Of a DNA stretch of 64,000 nucleotides, positions 25,084 through 33,263 are shown one piece after another. This stretch comes from CAWUEX02 sp963921305 (lineage in GTDB: Bacteria; Pseudomonadota; Alphaproteobacteria; Rhodospirillales; Rhodospirillaceae): contig CAWUEX030000002.1 of NCBI GenBank assembly GCA_963921305.4, positions 1,550,001 to 1,614,000 of the forward strand, in the 5' to 3' direction. A program made the position numbers and the translations under genes. Positions within the stretch are counted from its first letter, which is position 1. Each line of letters opens with the position of its first letter. The notes under the pieces are model-generated. The model was not told the DNA's origin. It ran no database searches and saw nothing but the letters and a program-made list of their open reading frames with translations.

Positions 25084-26661
25084 TTACAGGCCGAGCGATC
25101 CTGGGTTCATCCGCCCCTGCGGGTCAAGGTGCGCCTTCAGCGCCGTCAGCAGGGCGCGCGTTTGCGCGGTGCGGCTGGCGAGGTAGGGATACACCCGGCC
25201 GATCTGCATGTGCCCGGCCCCGCGCGCCCGAAACACATCGATCATGCCTTCCCGCAATGTCTTTACGGCGGCACGGGCGGCGGTGTCTTCCGCGTAGACC
25301 GGTTTTTGATCGAGATAACTTTCCGGCAGGCTGTCGTCGATCAACGCCGTGCGCGCGTCCCGCCAATACAAATTCGGCTCCACCAGAATGCCCGATGGTC
25401 CGGCAGGCACCGCTGTGATCGCCCAGACGATATCGTGTTTGTCGATGAGACCGGCGTGGCCGTCCATGAACGCGTCCAAACCCTGCAGCAAATCCCGCAG
25501 GCGTGAGTGCGGCACGACGCCGTGCATCGGCACCCAGCGTTCGCCCTGATGGCCGAGAATGATGGTCGGATCCGGAAACGGCGTGCCGCGCATCACCTTG
25601 GGAATGCTGGCTTCGATCTCCCGGCCGTTTTCCGCCAGAATTTTTGTTGCCGCTGCCAGCCGTGAGTCGGCTTCGCCCTGATCGCGGCCATCGACGGTGA
25701 TGTGAATCGAATAACCGATGTTTTCCAGATAACGCCGCCCTGCCGAGGCGACCTTCAGCGCTTCTTTCAAACCGGCGGCGATAGAGCCTTGTTCCTTGGC
25801 GACGCCGCTCAACATCTTCAGCCCATCTTTCAAGCCGACATGGGTCGTGCGCAATGTGGTAAAGCCCGGGTCGAAGCCGAAACACTCGGCCACGGCCTGG
25901 CTGCGGGCGATGGTGCTGAGCGCCGCGCAAAAAGCATCCGCATCGCTGAACTCATAGGCCACGTAAAGGGTTACCGCCGGGCGTTGAATGAGTTGCAGGG
26001 TGGCGCGGGCTTTGATGCCCAGTGCGCCGCAGTCGCCGAGGAACACGCCGGTCAGGTCCGGGCCGTAGTGGCGCAAGAACGGCGAGGGGGCTTGGTCGTT
26101 GCCCCCGGTGCCGGTGACGATCAGTCCGCCGTCGGCAGTGATCACCTCCAGCCCGGTGATGCACTGCGCCGCGAAGCCGTACAGTCCGGAGCCGTAATTG
26201 AGCCCGTTCTGCGCCAAGGTTGCACCGACGGTGGCGTGCTTGCCCGAGCCCGTGCCCCAGAACGGCGTGCGCAGGCCCAACGGTTTTAGCGCCGCGTCGA
26301 GCTCGGCCCAGGTGACACCGGTCTCCACGGTGACGTACATGTCCTCGGCATTGATTTCCGTAATGCGGTTGAGGTCGCGGGTGTCGATCAGCACCGCATC
26401 CGGATCGCTGGTTACATACCCGGCGGAGTAGGGCATGCCGCCGCCGCGCGGGATCACCGCCAACCCGGCGCCGGTGAGGCCTTTCACCGCGGCACGCAAA
26501 TGCGCAACGGTGTCCGGGATCACCACCGCGCAGGGCGGTTTGCCCTCATAAAACAAATCCGATGCAAAGTAGTGCCGTGCTGTTTCATCGGTCAGAACCC
26601 GGTCTGTGCCCAGGCTGTCGATGAGCGCGGTTAATGCCCCGCTGTGAGCGCCGTCCGGCAT
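25084..26661 (-). CDS. FAD-linked oxidase, PCMH/GlcD-VAO type (copy 2)
   Basis: A 525-residue flavoprotein paralogous to the one at 7608. PP-loop PRGGGMPYSAGY at residues 71-82, HYGPDLTGVFLGDCGALGI, and the C-terminal LDPQGRMNPGSLGL. It should oxidise a hydroxy acid, alcohol or alkylphenol and pass electrons to a carrier or O2. The start is seven bases after the long methyltransferase stop, so it is second gene of a methyltransferase-oxidase-DctP operon that is divergent from a MarR regulator. Confidence 0.85.
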   Translation of the reverse strand: MPDGAHSGALTALIDSLGTDRVLTDETARHYFASDLFYEGKPPCAVVIPDTVAHLRAAVKGLTGAGLAVIPRGGGMPYSAGYVTSDPDAVLIDTRDLNRITEINAEDMYVTVETGVTWAELDAALKPLGLRTPFWGTGSGKHATVGATLAQNGLNYGSGLYGFAAQCITGLEVITADGGLIVTGTGGNDQAPSPFLRHYGPDLTGVFLGDCGALGIKARATLQLIQRPAVTLYVAYEFSDADAFCAALSTIARSQAVAECFGFDPGFTTLRTTHVGLKDGLKMLSGVAKEQGSIAAGLKEALKVASAGRRYLENIGYSIHITVDGRDQGEADSRLAAATKILAENGREIEASIPKVMRGTPFPDPTIILGHQGERWVPMHGVVPHSRLRDLLQGLDAFMDGHAGLIDKHDIVWAITAVPAGPSGILVEPNLYWRDARTALIDDSLPESYLDQKPVYAEDTAARAAVKTLREGMIDVFRARGAGHMQIGRVYPYLASRTAQTRALLTALKAHLDPQGRMNPGSLGL

Positions 26662-26668
26662 GACGGAT

Positions 26669-27844
26669 TCAAGCGGCCTTGCGTCCGCACAGGTAGCTCA
26701 TGCCGCGTGCGCCCCGCGACGCGCCCATGACGTCATCTGCCGCCACTTCCGGCTCAATGCTGTGCGCTTCCGCCGGGCCGAAACCGACTTCGGTGAACAC
26801 CTCGTCGCTATCCCACCCCTGAGTGCGGGCCGTGCTGGCCAGATCCATATCCAGAACCGTGCCCCAGAACGGCTCGTTGTTGTTGAAGGAGTCCCAGTCG
26901 CGGGTGAAGTCCAGCCACGGGTCTTCGTGGCGGTAGGGCTGGATTTCCTGATGCACCATCAAGCCGCCGGGTTTCAGCAAACGGCGGCTCTCTTTGAGGA
27001 TGTTCAAGGTCGCGCGGTGGGCGGTTTCGTGCAGCATCGCCGCCGAGACCACGAGGTCGAAGGACTGATCCTCGAAGTCCGTGGCTTCTGCGTTCTGCTG
27101 CGAGAAGTGCACCTCCACGCCCAGGTGCTCGGCACGCCCATGGCCATAGCGCAGGCAGGGCGCGCCGGTGTCGATACCCCACACGTCGGCATCGGGGAAT
27201 TGTTCCTTCAAAGCGACGGTCGAGCCGCCGACGGTGCAGCCCATGTCCAGGATGCGTTTCGGTTCGAACTCCGGAAAACGCACGCGGATGTATTTCGCCA
27301 GGGCGACGCCGAGGCCGTCGTTGCGTGGGCCGAAGTTGCCGTCGACATAGATAAACGAGCCGCGGTCATACAGCGCGCCCATGCTGACGTCGTCCTCGGT
27401 AACTTCGGTGTGATAGCCGCCGGCCATGCAGTGATGGTGGTTGTGTTCCAAATAGCCGGGAATCTCGAGATCGGGGTTGAGCGTCAGGCTGCCGCGCACC
27501 GGTCCGTCCGCAATCTCTCTGAAATGGCTGATCATCTCCGGCAGCTGGCGTTCGATCGACTCCGCCAGCGAGCCCCACATCATTTCCTGGGAACAGCGCT
27601 GCAATGCGCTCGACATTTTGTACTGTTGGTTCGGCAGCATCGCCTTGCGCACCTCTTGGCGTGTCTGCGGCGCGCGGCCGTTGTCTCTCTCAAACGCCCG
27701 GCGGACAAAACGCTCATACACCGTTCTGTTGCGGGGCGTGATGTCGCTGCGGATGAAGTTGGCGAGGTGATAGGCAAACGTCGTCCGCGCGGCCTCGTCG
27801 TGAACCGCCATCGGCATCATCGGGTGGGGCGTCTGCTGGCGCAT
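26669..27844 (-). CDS. Long SAM-dependent methyltransferase with N-terminal helical domain (MT2)
   Basis: A 391-residue protein. Residues 15-110 form a helical domain (DEAARTTF, SQEMMW at 85-90), then HHHCMAGGYH around 136-145, and a class I methyltransferase core with motif I ILDMGCTVG at 198-206 and post-I FDLVVSAAMLHETAHR. It aligns without gaps to MT3 (31960) over the first 210 residues. A strong AAGGAGG precedes the ATG. Its promoter faces the MarR gene across a double operator. Substrate unknown; the neighbour FAD oxidase suggests methylation of an oxidised aromatic or hydroxy acid. Confidence 0.88.
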   Translation of the reverse strand: MRQQTPHPMMPMAVHDEAARTTFAYHLANFIRSDITPRNRTVYERFVRRAFERDNGRAPQTRQEVRKAMLPNQQYKMSSALQRCSQEMMWGSLAESIERQLPEMISHFREIADGPVRGSLTLNPDLEIPGYLEHNHHHCMAGGYHTEVTEDDVSMGALYDRGSFIYVDGNFGPRNDGLGVALAKYIRVRFPEFEPKRILDMGCTVGGSTVALKEQFPDADVWGIDTGAPCLRYGHGRAEHLGVEVHFSQQNAEATDFEDQSFDLVVSAAMLHETAHRATLNILKESRRLLKPGGLMVHQEIQPYRHEDPWLDFTRDWDSFNNNEPFWGTVLDMDLASTARTQGWDSDEVFTEVGFGPAEAHSIEPEVAADDVMGASRGARGMSYLCGRKAA

Positions 27845-27895
27845 GAAAAGTCCTCCTTGCGGGGCGCTTCATGTATGATGGTAGCGAGGCAAACA

Positions 27896-27926
27896 ATCTT
27901 TCGAGAAAGTATCTTTCCAGAAAGAT
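27896..27926. promoter_or_regulatory. Tandem palindromic operator in a MarR-divergent promoter
   Basis: Two copies of the same dyad 15 bp apart, close to one and a half helical turns. The second (27911-27926) is a perfect ATCTTTC-CA-GAAAGAT; the first (27896-27910) is ATCTTTC-GA-GAAAGT. They lie between the divergent methyltransferase and MarR starts, 53-83 bases from the methyltransferase start and 42-72 from the MarR start, so MarR binding could block both promoters. Confidence 0.75.
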
Positions 27927-27967
27927 AAACGGCCCGGATACGGTAAATCAAGGACGGCACCGGCCAC

Positions 27968-28513
27968 ATGAGCGAAGATAAGCGCGATCTCGTCGACACC
28001 CTGGTCGACCAATGGGCCGCGGAAATGCCGCGCTACAACAGCGCCGCCAAGGGCCTGGTCTACCGCCTGATCTATCTCAACGAGCGTTACATGACCGCCA
28101 TGCAAAGCCGCCTGCGCAAGCAGGGTCTGACCATCGGCTCCTACGGTGTGCTCGCCTGCTTGCGCCGTCAGGGCGAGCCCTACGCCATGTCGCCGACCGC
28201 GATCTTTCAGGCTCTGTCGCTCAGTTCCGGCGGGGTGTCCAACCTGCTCGAGCGCATGGAGACGGACCGATTGGTCAAACGCTCGCCCGATCCCAACGAC
28301 CGGCGCGGTGTGTTGGTCAAGCTGACCCCCCGTGGCCAGGTCATCGCCGATGAAGCCGCCGCGCTGGAGTCCAAAGCGGAAGAGGCGTTCATCGCCGACA
28401 TTTCCGATGTCGAACTGAAAGCGGTCAACGGTATCCTGCGCCGTGTGCTGCGGGACATGGACGGCGCGGCCCTGGAAGAGGCGTCCGGCGAGGGCGAAGA
28501 GACTGAGTCTTAA
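27968..28513 (+). CDS. MarR-family transcriptional regulator
   Basis: A 181-residue MarR protein with a 45-residue N-terminal extension, the winged helix at SPTAIFQALSLSSGGVSNLLERMETDRLVKR, the wing DPNDRRGVLVKLTPRG, and C-terminal dimer helices. The likely ligand is a substrate or product of the divergent methyltransferase-oxidase-TRAP operon. It converges on the VOC gene at 28510 with a 4-bp overlap of stop regions. Confidence 0.9.
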   Translation: MSEDKRDLVDTLVDQWAAEMPRYNSAAKGLVYRLIYLNERYMTAMQSRLRKQGLTIGSYGVLACLRRQGEPYAMSPTAIFQALSLSSGGVSNLLERMETDRLVKRSPDPNDRRGVLVKLTPRGQVIADEAAALESKAEEAFIADISDVELKAVNGILRRVLRDMDGAALEEASGEGEETES

Positions 28514-28992
28514 ACCGCCTCAAACACTTCGAGGAAATATCCGTCCGGGTCTTGGGCCATGAACAGGCGCACGGGAATGAAGTTGCCGTCCGCATCACCC
28601 AGGTTGCGGCCCTCGCTCACTGGCATGACGAGGGTGCCGCCCAACCGTTCGACCGCATCCGCGCTTGCCGCTGCATCAGACGTCGACAGCACCAGTGCCA
28701 TGCTGCCGATGCCCAGGCGTCTGACGTCGTGGTCCGGTTCCGGCAGCGGCGGATCGCGCATCTCCATCAGACCGATCATCGCTTCGGTCGGATTCTCGCC
28801 TTTGAGAATCACAAACCGGCCTTCGCCGCCGCGCGGTTCGGGTCCGACCGGGAACAGGGGAATGCGATCCATGCTGACGGTGAGTTCAGCATAGTCCGTC
28901 AAGCCGAACACACCTTTGTAAAACGCCATCGACCGGTCGAGATCGCGCACGAGCAGGGTTGCCCGGCGCAGCACGCTTGAGACCTCGCTCAC
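28510..28992 (-). CDS. VOC family (glyoxalase-like) protein
   Basis: A 160-residue single VOC domain: VLRRATLLVRDLDRSMAFYKGVFGL at the start and RLFMAQDPDGYFLEVFEAV at the end, with the metal Glu in the final strand. It resembles the secreted VOC proteins at 43849 and 55082 without their signal peptide. Last gene of the MT3-bicupin-hydrolase operon, starting 11 bp after the hydrolase stop. Confidence 0.85.
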   Translation of the reverse strand: MSEVSSVLRRATLLVRDLDRSMAFYKGVFGLTDYAELTVSMDRIPLFPVGPEPRGGEGRFVILKGENPTEAMIGLMEMRDPPLPEPDHDVRRLGIGSMALVLSTSDAAASADAVERLGGTLVMPVSEGRNLGDADGNFIPVRLFMAQDPDGYFLEVFEAV

Positions 28993-29003
28993 GCCGTCAT
29001 GTC

Positions 29004-30701
29004 CTATGCATCGAGAAACGCGAGGATCGCCCGCGCCCGCGCTGCCGGATCGGCCGGCCGCGGCACCGCCGCACCGTGGGGCAGGCCGGACACCGCCTCG
29101 GCGGCCCAGCGGTAGCGCGAGTCGTCTTCGGCCTCAAATACCAGCGCCGGAATGTTCACATCACCCAATGCTGCCCGCGCATCGCTTTCAATCGCGGCGG
29201 CAATGGCATCGCCCGCCGTCTTCCATTGTTTCAGGGTATCGACCATGCGGATGTGCAGCGCGGTGGCGTCCAGATCCGGGGTGATCTTGCGGATGGCGTC
29301 GAGGCCGCCGTCGTACCACGGCCAGTGAATCTCCTGATCGCGCAGCATGTGCCAGCAGCGGTGCAGGTGGGTGCCGTCCATATGCGGGCGCAGATCGGGC
29401 AGGTAGTTCACCTTCATCTCGGTGCGCAATTCGTCGTCGGGCAACGCCACCGCGTCCAGCACCAGCCGCCGCACCTTGCCGCCCTGTGCCGCCGCAAGCT
29501 TCAGCGCCAGCGGCGTGCTCAGGCCGTGGGCGACAACGTCGGCTTCATCCAGTCCAAGTGCGTCAATTGTTTCGCCCAGGGCTTTGACGTAGGCGTCCAA
29601 CGACGCATCGCCCAGTGCATCGGAGTCATTGCAGCCCGGCAGGTCGATGCCAAAGGCCGGACGCCCTTGTCCCAAGGCTTTGAGGAACGGCTCGTCGGCC
29701 CGCGCGCTGCCCGGCAGATCGTGAAGGAAGATCACCGGCGTACCGTCCCCGCGCCCCGCGCGGCGCACCAGCACCTGGCCGCCGCCGGCGGTGACGTAGC
29801 CCCGTGTCACCGCCATGCCGTCCAGGGGATCTTGCAGCGGGTCCGGCGGCGCAAAATCTCCGGCGCCGTCGAAGTCGGCGTACTCGCTGAACAGCTCGCC
29901 CAACCGCGCCTTCCAGGCCTCGCGGTCGGGGCTCAGCCGTTCGATGGTGCTGCCCGCGGGCAGCGGATCCGGCAGGCTGTCGAGGAAGCCGTAGAGCACG
30001 TCATCTTCGCGCGCCATGAACACGCAGCGCGCTTTTAAAGTCGGGATCACCGGCGGCGCCTTGTAGCGCATCGCGCCGGAGTAGGCGTCGGAGAAGTGCG
30101 GCCCAGCCATGAACAGGTCCATGCTGTATTCATGAAAGTAGCGCATGTCGCGCTGGGCCATCGGCAGCCGCGCCGCCTTGGTTTTGGCGAACCACGGGAA
30201 GAAGCGCTGGAAGTCGCGCACCCGCGTCCATTCCTCACCCAGGTAACTGCCGGTGTCGGTCACCACAAACGGGCGCATGTAACTTTTAATGAAGGCGTGA
30301 TCGGTGTCGCCCGGCGGCAGCGAGATGCCGTCCATGATCGCCACCGCCACCCGCTCGGGATGATTGGCGGCAAACTCCAGGAGAATTTTCGAACTGGTGT
30401 GAAAGCCATAGACCGGGCAACGCTCGACCCCGAACCCGGCGACGGTCTCGGCCAACGCGCCGGCGAAGTCGGCAATCTCCGGGCGGGGCTCAGACGGCAG
30501 CGGCGTCGAGTTGCCATAGCCCGGCGTGTCGATGGCAATGGCAGTGAATTTGTCGGAGAAGTGCTCTACCAGCGGCGTGTGCAGCACCGAAGACCGCGGT
30601 GAGTCGTGCAGCAGAATGATCGGCGGGCCCGACCCGGCGGCACGGTAATGCACCTGTCCCGCGCCTGAGTTGATGAACCCTTTGCGTATGCGCGCGCTCA
30701 T
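29004..30701 (-). CDS. Tandem alpha/beta-hydrolase fusion without a Ser nucleophile
   Basis: A 565-residue protein of two alpha/beta-hydrolase domains. Domain 1 (about 10-275) has PIILLHDSPRSS, AIAIDTPGYGNST and a nucleophile elbow VYGFHTSSKI; the usual Ser position is H101. Domain 2 (about 298-565) has PVIFLHDLPGSA, AFGIDLPGCNDSD and an elbow VVAHGLSTPL; the usual Ser position is G393. Both keep the strand-elbow-helix layout, so the fold is intact but neither has a standard catalytic triad. It may be a lyase, a binding protein or a cofactor-free enzyme of unusual chemistry. Fourth gene of the MT3 operon. Confidence 0.85.
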   Translation of the reverse strand: MSARIRKGFINSGAGQVHYRAAGSGPPIILLHDSPRSSVLHTPLVEHFSDKFTAIAIDTPGYGNSTPLPSEPRPEIADFAGALAETVAGFGVERCPVYGFHTSSKILLEFAANHPERVAVAIMDGISLPPGDTDHAFIKSYMRPFVVTDTGSYLGEEWTRVRDFQRFFPWFAKTKAARLPMAQRDMRYFHEYSMDLFMAGPHFSDAYSGAMRYKAPPVIPTLKARCVFMAREDDVLYGFLDSLPDPLPAGSTIERLSPDREAWKARLGELFSEYADFDGAGDFAPPDPLQDPLDGMAVTRGYVTAGGGQVLVRRAGRGDGTPVIFLHDLPGSARADEPFLKALGQGRPAFGIDLPGCNDSDALGDASLDAYVKALGETIDALGLDEADVVAHGLSTPLALKLAAAQGGKVRRLVLDAVALPDDELRTEMKVNYLPDLRPHMDGTHLHRCWHMLRDQEIHWPWYDGGLDAIRKITPDLDATALHIRMVDTLKQWKTAGDAIAAAIESDARAALGDVNIPALVFEAEDDSRYRWAAEAVSGLPHGAAVPRPADPAARARAILAFLDA

Positions 30702-30777
30702 AAACCGTCCCTTTCTTCGCAGCGGCGCACAGACTACCGGGCTTGAGGTGATGCGGCTAGGCCAGCGTCAGTAGGGC

Positions 30778-31626
30778 CTAATAGGGCAACGACTCGTCAT
30801 AGGTTGTCGCCAGCCGCTGGGCCACGTCTTCGGGGAGGAACGGGTCGTAGGCCGCGTTCCATGTTACCGGGTAGGCGTCCTCTGACCATTCGGTCGTCAG
30901 CGGTCCGCCTTTGCAGCGGAAGAAGCCCAGCGCGCCGGTCTTGGTGCCGACCGGCCCATGGGGAATCCCGGGCGGCCGCCAGAAGTACGCGCCTTGTTTC
31001 AAGACGCCCATCGGCATGTGCATTTCGCCGGACAACAGAAAGACTTCCTCGACCACGGGATGCGTTTCCAACCGGTTGACGTCGCCGCCCATGCCGGTCT
31101 CGTCGATGTCGAGCAGCCAGGTGGTGTCGCCGGTCTCCGGGTCTTTGCGCAAACCCAGCCGCCGCACCCCCGGCGCTTTGACTTTCGGATCGGTCGCACT
31201 GCCCCACTCCACATCGTGGGAGGCAATGCGCTCCACCAGTTTGCGCGCGTCATACACACCGTCCGCCGCCGGACCGTCGATGCGCGCGTGCGGACCTTCG
31301 AAGAACGTCAGGACGTCCGCACCGTCCGGCGCAGCCATGCCGTCGCGCAGATACCCGGCGGGCAGGTAGGCGTAGTCGCCTTGCCCATAGGTGAGGTTTC
31401 CAACCGACAGTGATCCCTTCAGCACGAACAGTTCTTCATCGCTGTCGAGGTGATGAGCGCCGCTCAGCTCCCACCCCTTGGGGTAGCGCAGAATCGCCGA
31501 TACTGCTTTGCTGTCGGCGTCGCGGCTCAGCGCTTTAGCATCCACACCCCGGCGGGCGGACTCCGGCCCGAGGGTGCGCCATGACACCGCTTGGCACTGA
31601 ATGAACTCGATATGCGGGCGGCTCAC
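30778..31626 (-). CDS. Bicupin
   Basis: A 282-residue protein with two cupin cores: the first around LDSDEELFVLKGSLSVGN and YLPAGYLRDG, the second around HPVVEEVFLLSGEMHM and WRPPGIPHGPVG, where His and Glu side chains could bind a metal. The frame is open further upstream but that part is inside the preceding gene; I chose GTG at 31626, which overlaps the preceding stop in GTGA. Such proteins include dioxygenases and isomerases of aromatic or keto acids. The pocket-facing residues differ between halves. Confidence 0.75.
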   Translation of the reverse strand: MSRPHIEFIQCQAVSWRTLGPESARRGVDAKALSRDADSKAVSAILRYPKGWELSGAHHLDSDEELFVLKGSLSVGNLTYGQGDYAYLPAGYLRDGMAAPDGADVLTFFEGPHARIDGPAADGVYDARKLVERIASHDVEWGSATDPKVKAPGVRRLGLRKDPETGDTTWLLDIDETGMGGDVNRLETHPVVEEVFLLSGEMHMPMGVLKQGAYFWRPPGIPHGPVGTKTGALGFFRCKGGPLTTEWSEDAYPVTWNAAYDPFLPEDVAQRLATTYDESLPY

Positions 31627-31937
31627 GGCCCGTCGTCGCCTTCCAGCACACCGCGGGCTTCCCGCACGCTGCGGAACACCCGGCGGATCAACTCGGCGCG
31701 GTTTTCCTTGCGCTCGGCCCACGCCGCGTCGTCCGGCTCCCAGGCTTCGATGTCGGCGCGGGTGAGGGACCCCTTGCTTTCCAACACCCGTTCGATGGTG
31801 TCGAAGCGGTCCGCCAGCACAGAAACTTCCGTCGCCAGCGCGATGATCATCGCGTGCATCTGATCCATGTTGGGATCGTCGAAGTACTGCGGGCGTTTGC
31901 CCTTGGCCTGCCGCGGCGTTTGTATCTTATCGCTCAT
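31623..31937 (-). CDS. Small charged helical protein
   Basis: A 104-residue acidic/basic helical protein (MHAMIIALATEVSVLADRFDTIERVLESKG, then WAERKENRAELIRRVFRSVREA) with a predicted coiled coil at residues 28-55 and no signal or membrane segment. I do not recognise its family. It lies 22 bp after the MT3 stop and is coupled to the bicupin by a GTGA overlap, so it may form a complex with one of the two. Confidence 0.65.
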   Translation of the reverse strand: MSDKIQTPRQAKGKRPQYFDDPNMDQMHAMIIALATEVSVLADRFDTIERVLESKGSLTRADIEAWEPDDAAWAERKENRAELIRRVFRSVREARGVLEGDDGP

Positions 31938-31959
31938 GACAACCGGCGCGTCCGGTGGC

Positions 31960-33144
31960 TTAGGCTTTGGGCTTGGTCATGTGCGCATACCACGCCTGAC
32001 CGCCGCCCCGCGTAGAGCCCATGAACTTTTTGTTCTGCACTTCCACGGCAGAGGTCATGGCATTGGCTTCAGCGATGCCCGGGCCGTTGCCCTGCCAATA
32101 GCTGTCCGCGTCGAACCCGGCCTCGGCGGCAATCTCGGCGAAGTTCATTTCGTGCACCGTGCCCCAGAAGGGTTCGTTGTTGTTGTAGGTGTCCCAGTCG
32201 CGCACGAATTGGGTCCACGGGTCGACGCCCTCATAGGGCGGCAGTTCCGACAACAGGAAAATCCCGCCCGGTTCCAACACCCGGTAGGCCTCTTTGAAGA
32301 CGTTGTGCACGGCGCTGCGGGACATCTCGTGCAGAGTCGCCGGGCAATTGACGAAGTCGAAGCTGGCGTCGTCGAAGGTCATCGCTTCGCCGCTCATCTG
32401 ATGAAAATGAATCGCCAGACCCAGGCTTTCGGCGCGGGCATGGGCATAGCGCAGCACCGACGGGCCGACATCAATGGCGTGGATCTCTGTCTCCGGGAAC
32501 GCAAACTTCAACCCGCTGGTCGAGCCCCCGGCGGTGCAACCGATTTCCAGCAGCTTGCGCGGTTGCAGGCCCGGCCACGTCGCGGCGATCATCAGCGCCG
32601 TCGCCTTGCCGATGCCATCCATGCGCGGCCCGAACAAACCTTGGGTGTAGATAAACGCGCCCTTGTCATAGAGCGCCCCGGCGGTGATGTCGTCGTCCAC
32701 CAGTTCACCGGAATAGCCGCCCGGCATACAGTGGTGATCGTTCTCCGCCACATAGTCCGGAATCTCGAACCCGGGGTCGATGTGCAGCGAGCCCAAGGTT
32801 TCGCCCGCGCGAATGTCCTTGGCCGTGGCAATCAGCTCCGGCAGTTGACGCTGAATGGTGTCGTCCACCGAGTTCCACATCATTTCCTGCACGGTGCGCT
32901 GGAAGGAACTGGTCATTTGGTAATACGGGTCGCGCACCATGCCTTTGCGGATCTCATGGCGGCTTTCCGGTTCCCGGCCGAGCTCCTGACGCAGCTGCGG
33001 CAACACACGTTTCTCGTAGGCCGCTTTATTGCCCGGCGTGATCTCGTTCAACACATGCTTGCCCAACTGGTTGAGAAAGTCCTGCCGCGCCTGTTCGTTG
33101 ACCGTGGACTTCGGCAAAACCGCATGCTCTTCCTGGCGTAACAT
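31960..33144 (-). CDS. Long SAM-dependent methyltransferase with N-terminal helical domain (MT3)
   Basis: A 394-residue paralogue of the MT2 protein. N-terminal domain NEQARQDF, TVQEMMW at 84-90, NDHHCMPGGY at 135-144, and motif I LLEIGCTAG at 198-206. The longer frame upstream of 33144 lacks a ribosome site; ATG 33144 has GGAG at a good distance. First gene of a five-gene operon with the helical protein, bicupin, tandem alpha/beta hydrolase and VOC protein. Post-I FDFVNCPATLHEM keeps the LHE of MT2. Substrate unknown. Confidence 0.88.
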   Translation of the reverse strand: MLRQEEHAVLPKSTVNEQARQDFLNQLGKHVLNEITPGNKAAYEKRVLPQLRQELGREPESRHEIRKGMVRDPYYQMTSSFQRTVQEMMWNSVDDTIQRQLPELIATAKDIRAGETLGSLHIDPGFEIPDYVAENDHHCMPGGYSGELVDDDITAGALYDKGAFIYTQGLFGPRMDGIGKATALMIAATWPGLQPRKLLEIGCTAGGSTSGLKFAFPETEIHAIDVGPSVLRYAHARAESLGLAIHFHQMSGEAMTFDDASFDFVNCPATLHEMSRSAVHNVFKEAYRVLEPGGIFLLSELPPYEGVDPWTQFVRDWDTYNNNEPFWGTVHEMNFAEIAAEAGFDADSYWQGNGPGIAEANAMTSAVEVQNKKFMGSTRGGGQAWYAHMTKPKA

Positions 33145-33263
33145 GGTCGTGCTCCGTGATCGCTCGCTGTCTGAGAGATAATCCCTTACCCTAACTTGGC
33201 AAGGCCCTGGCCGCAAAGCGGTCTGGTATTGAACGCGGTAAAGTGAAATGGGGGAGAGGCCGC

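Noticed and set aside
26660..27928. 422-codon open frame on the plus strand opposite MT2
   Set aside because: It is an antisense shadow of a methyltransferase with clear motifs; low-complexity HR-rich product without a ribosome site.
31867..33141. 424-codon plus-strand frame opposite MT3
   Set aside because: Antisense of a clear methyltransferase; composition and lack of motifs point to a shadow frame.
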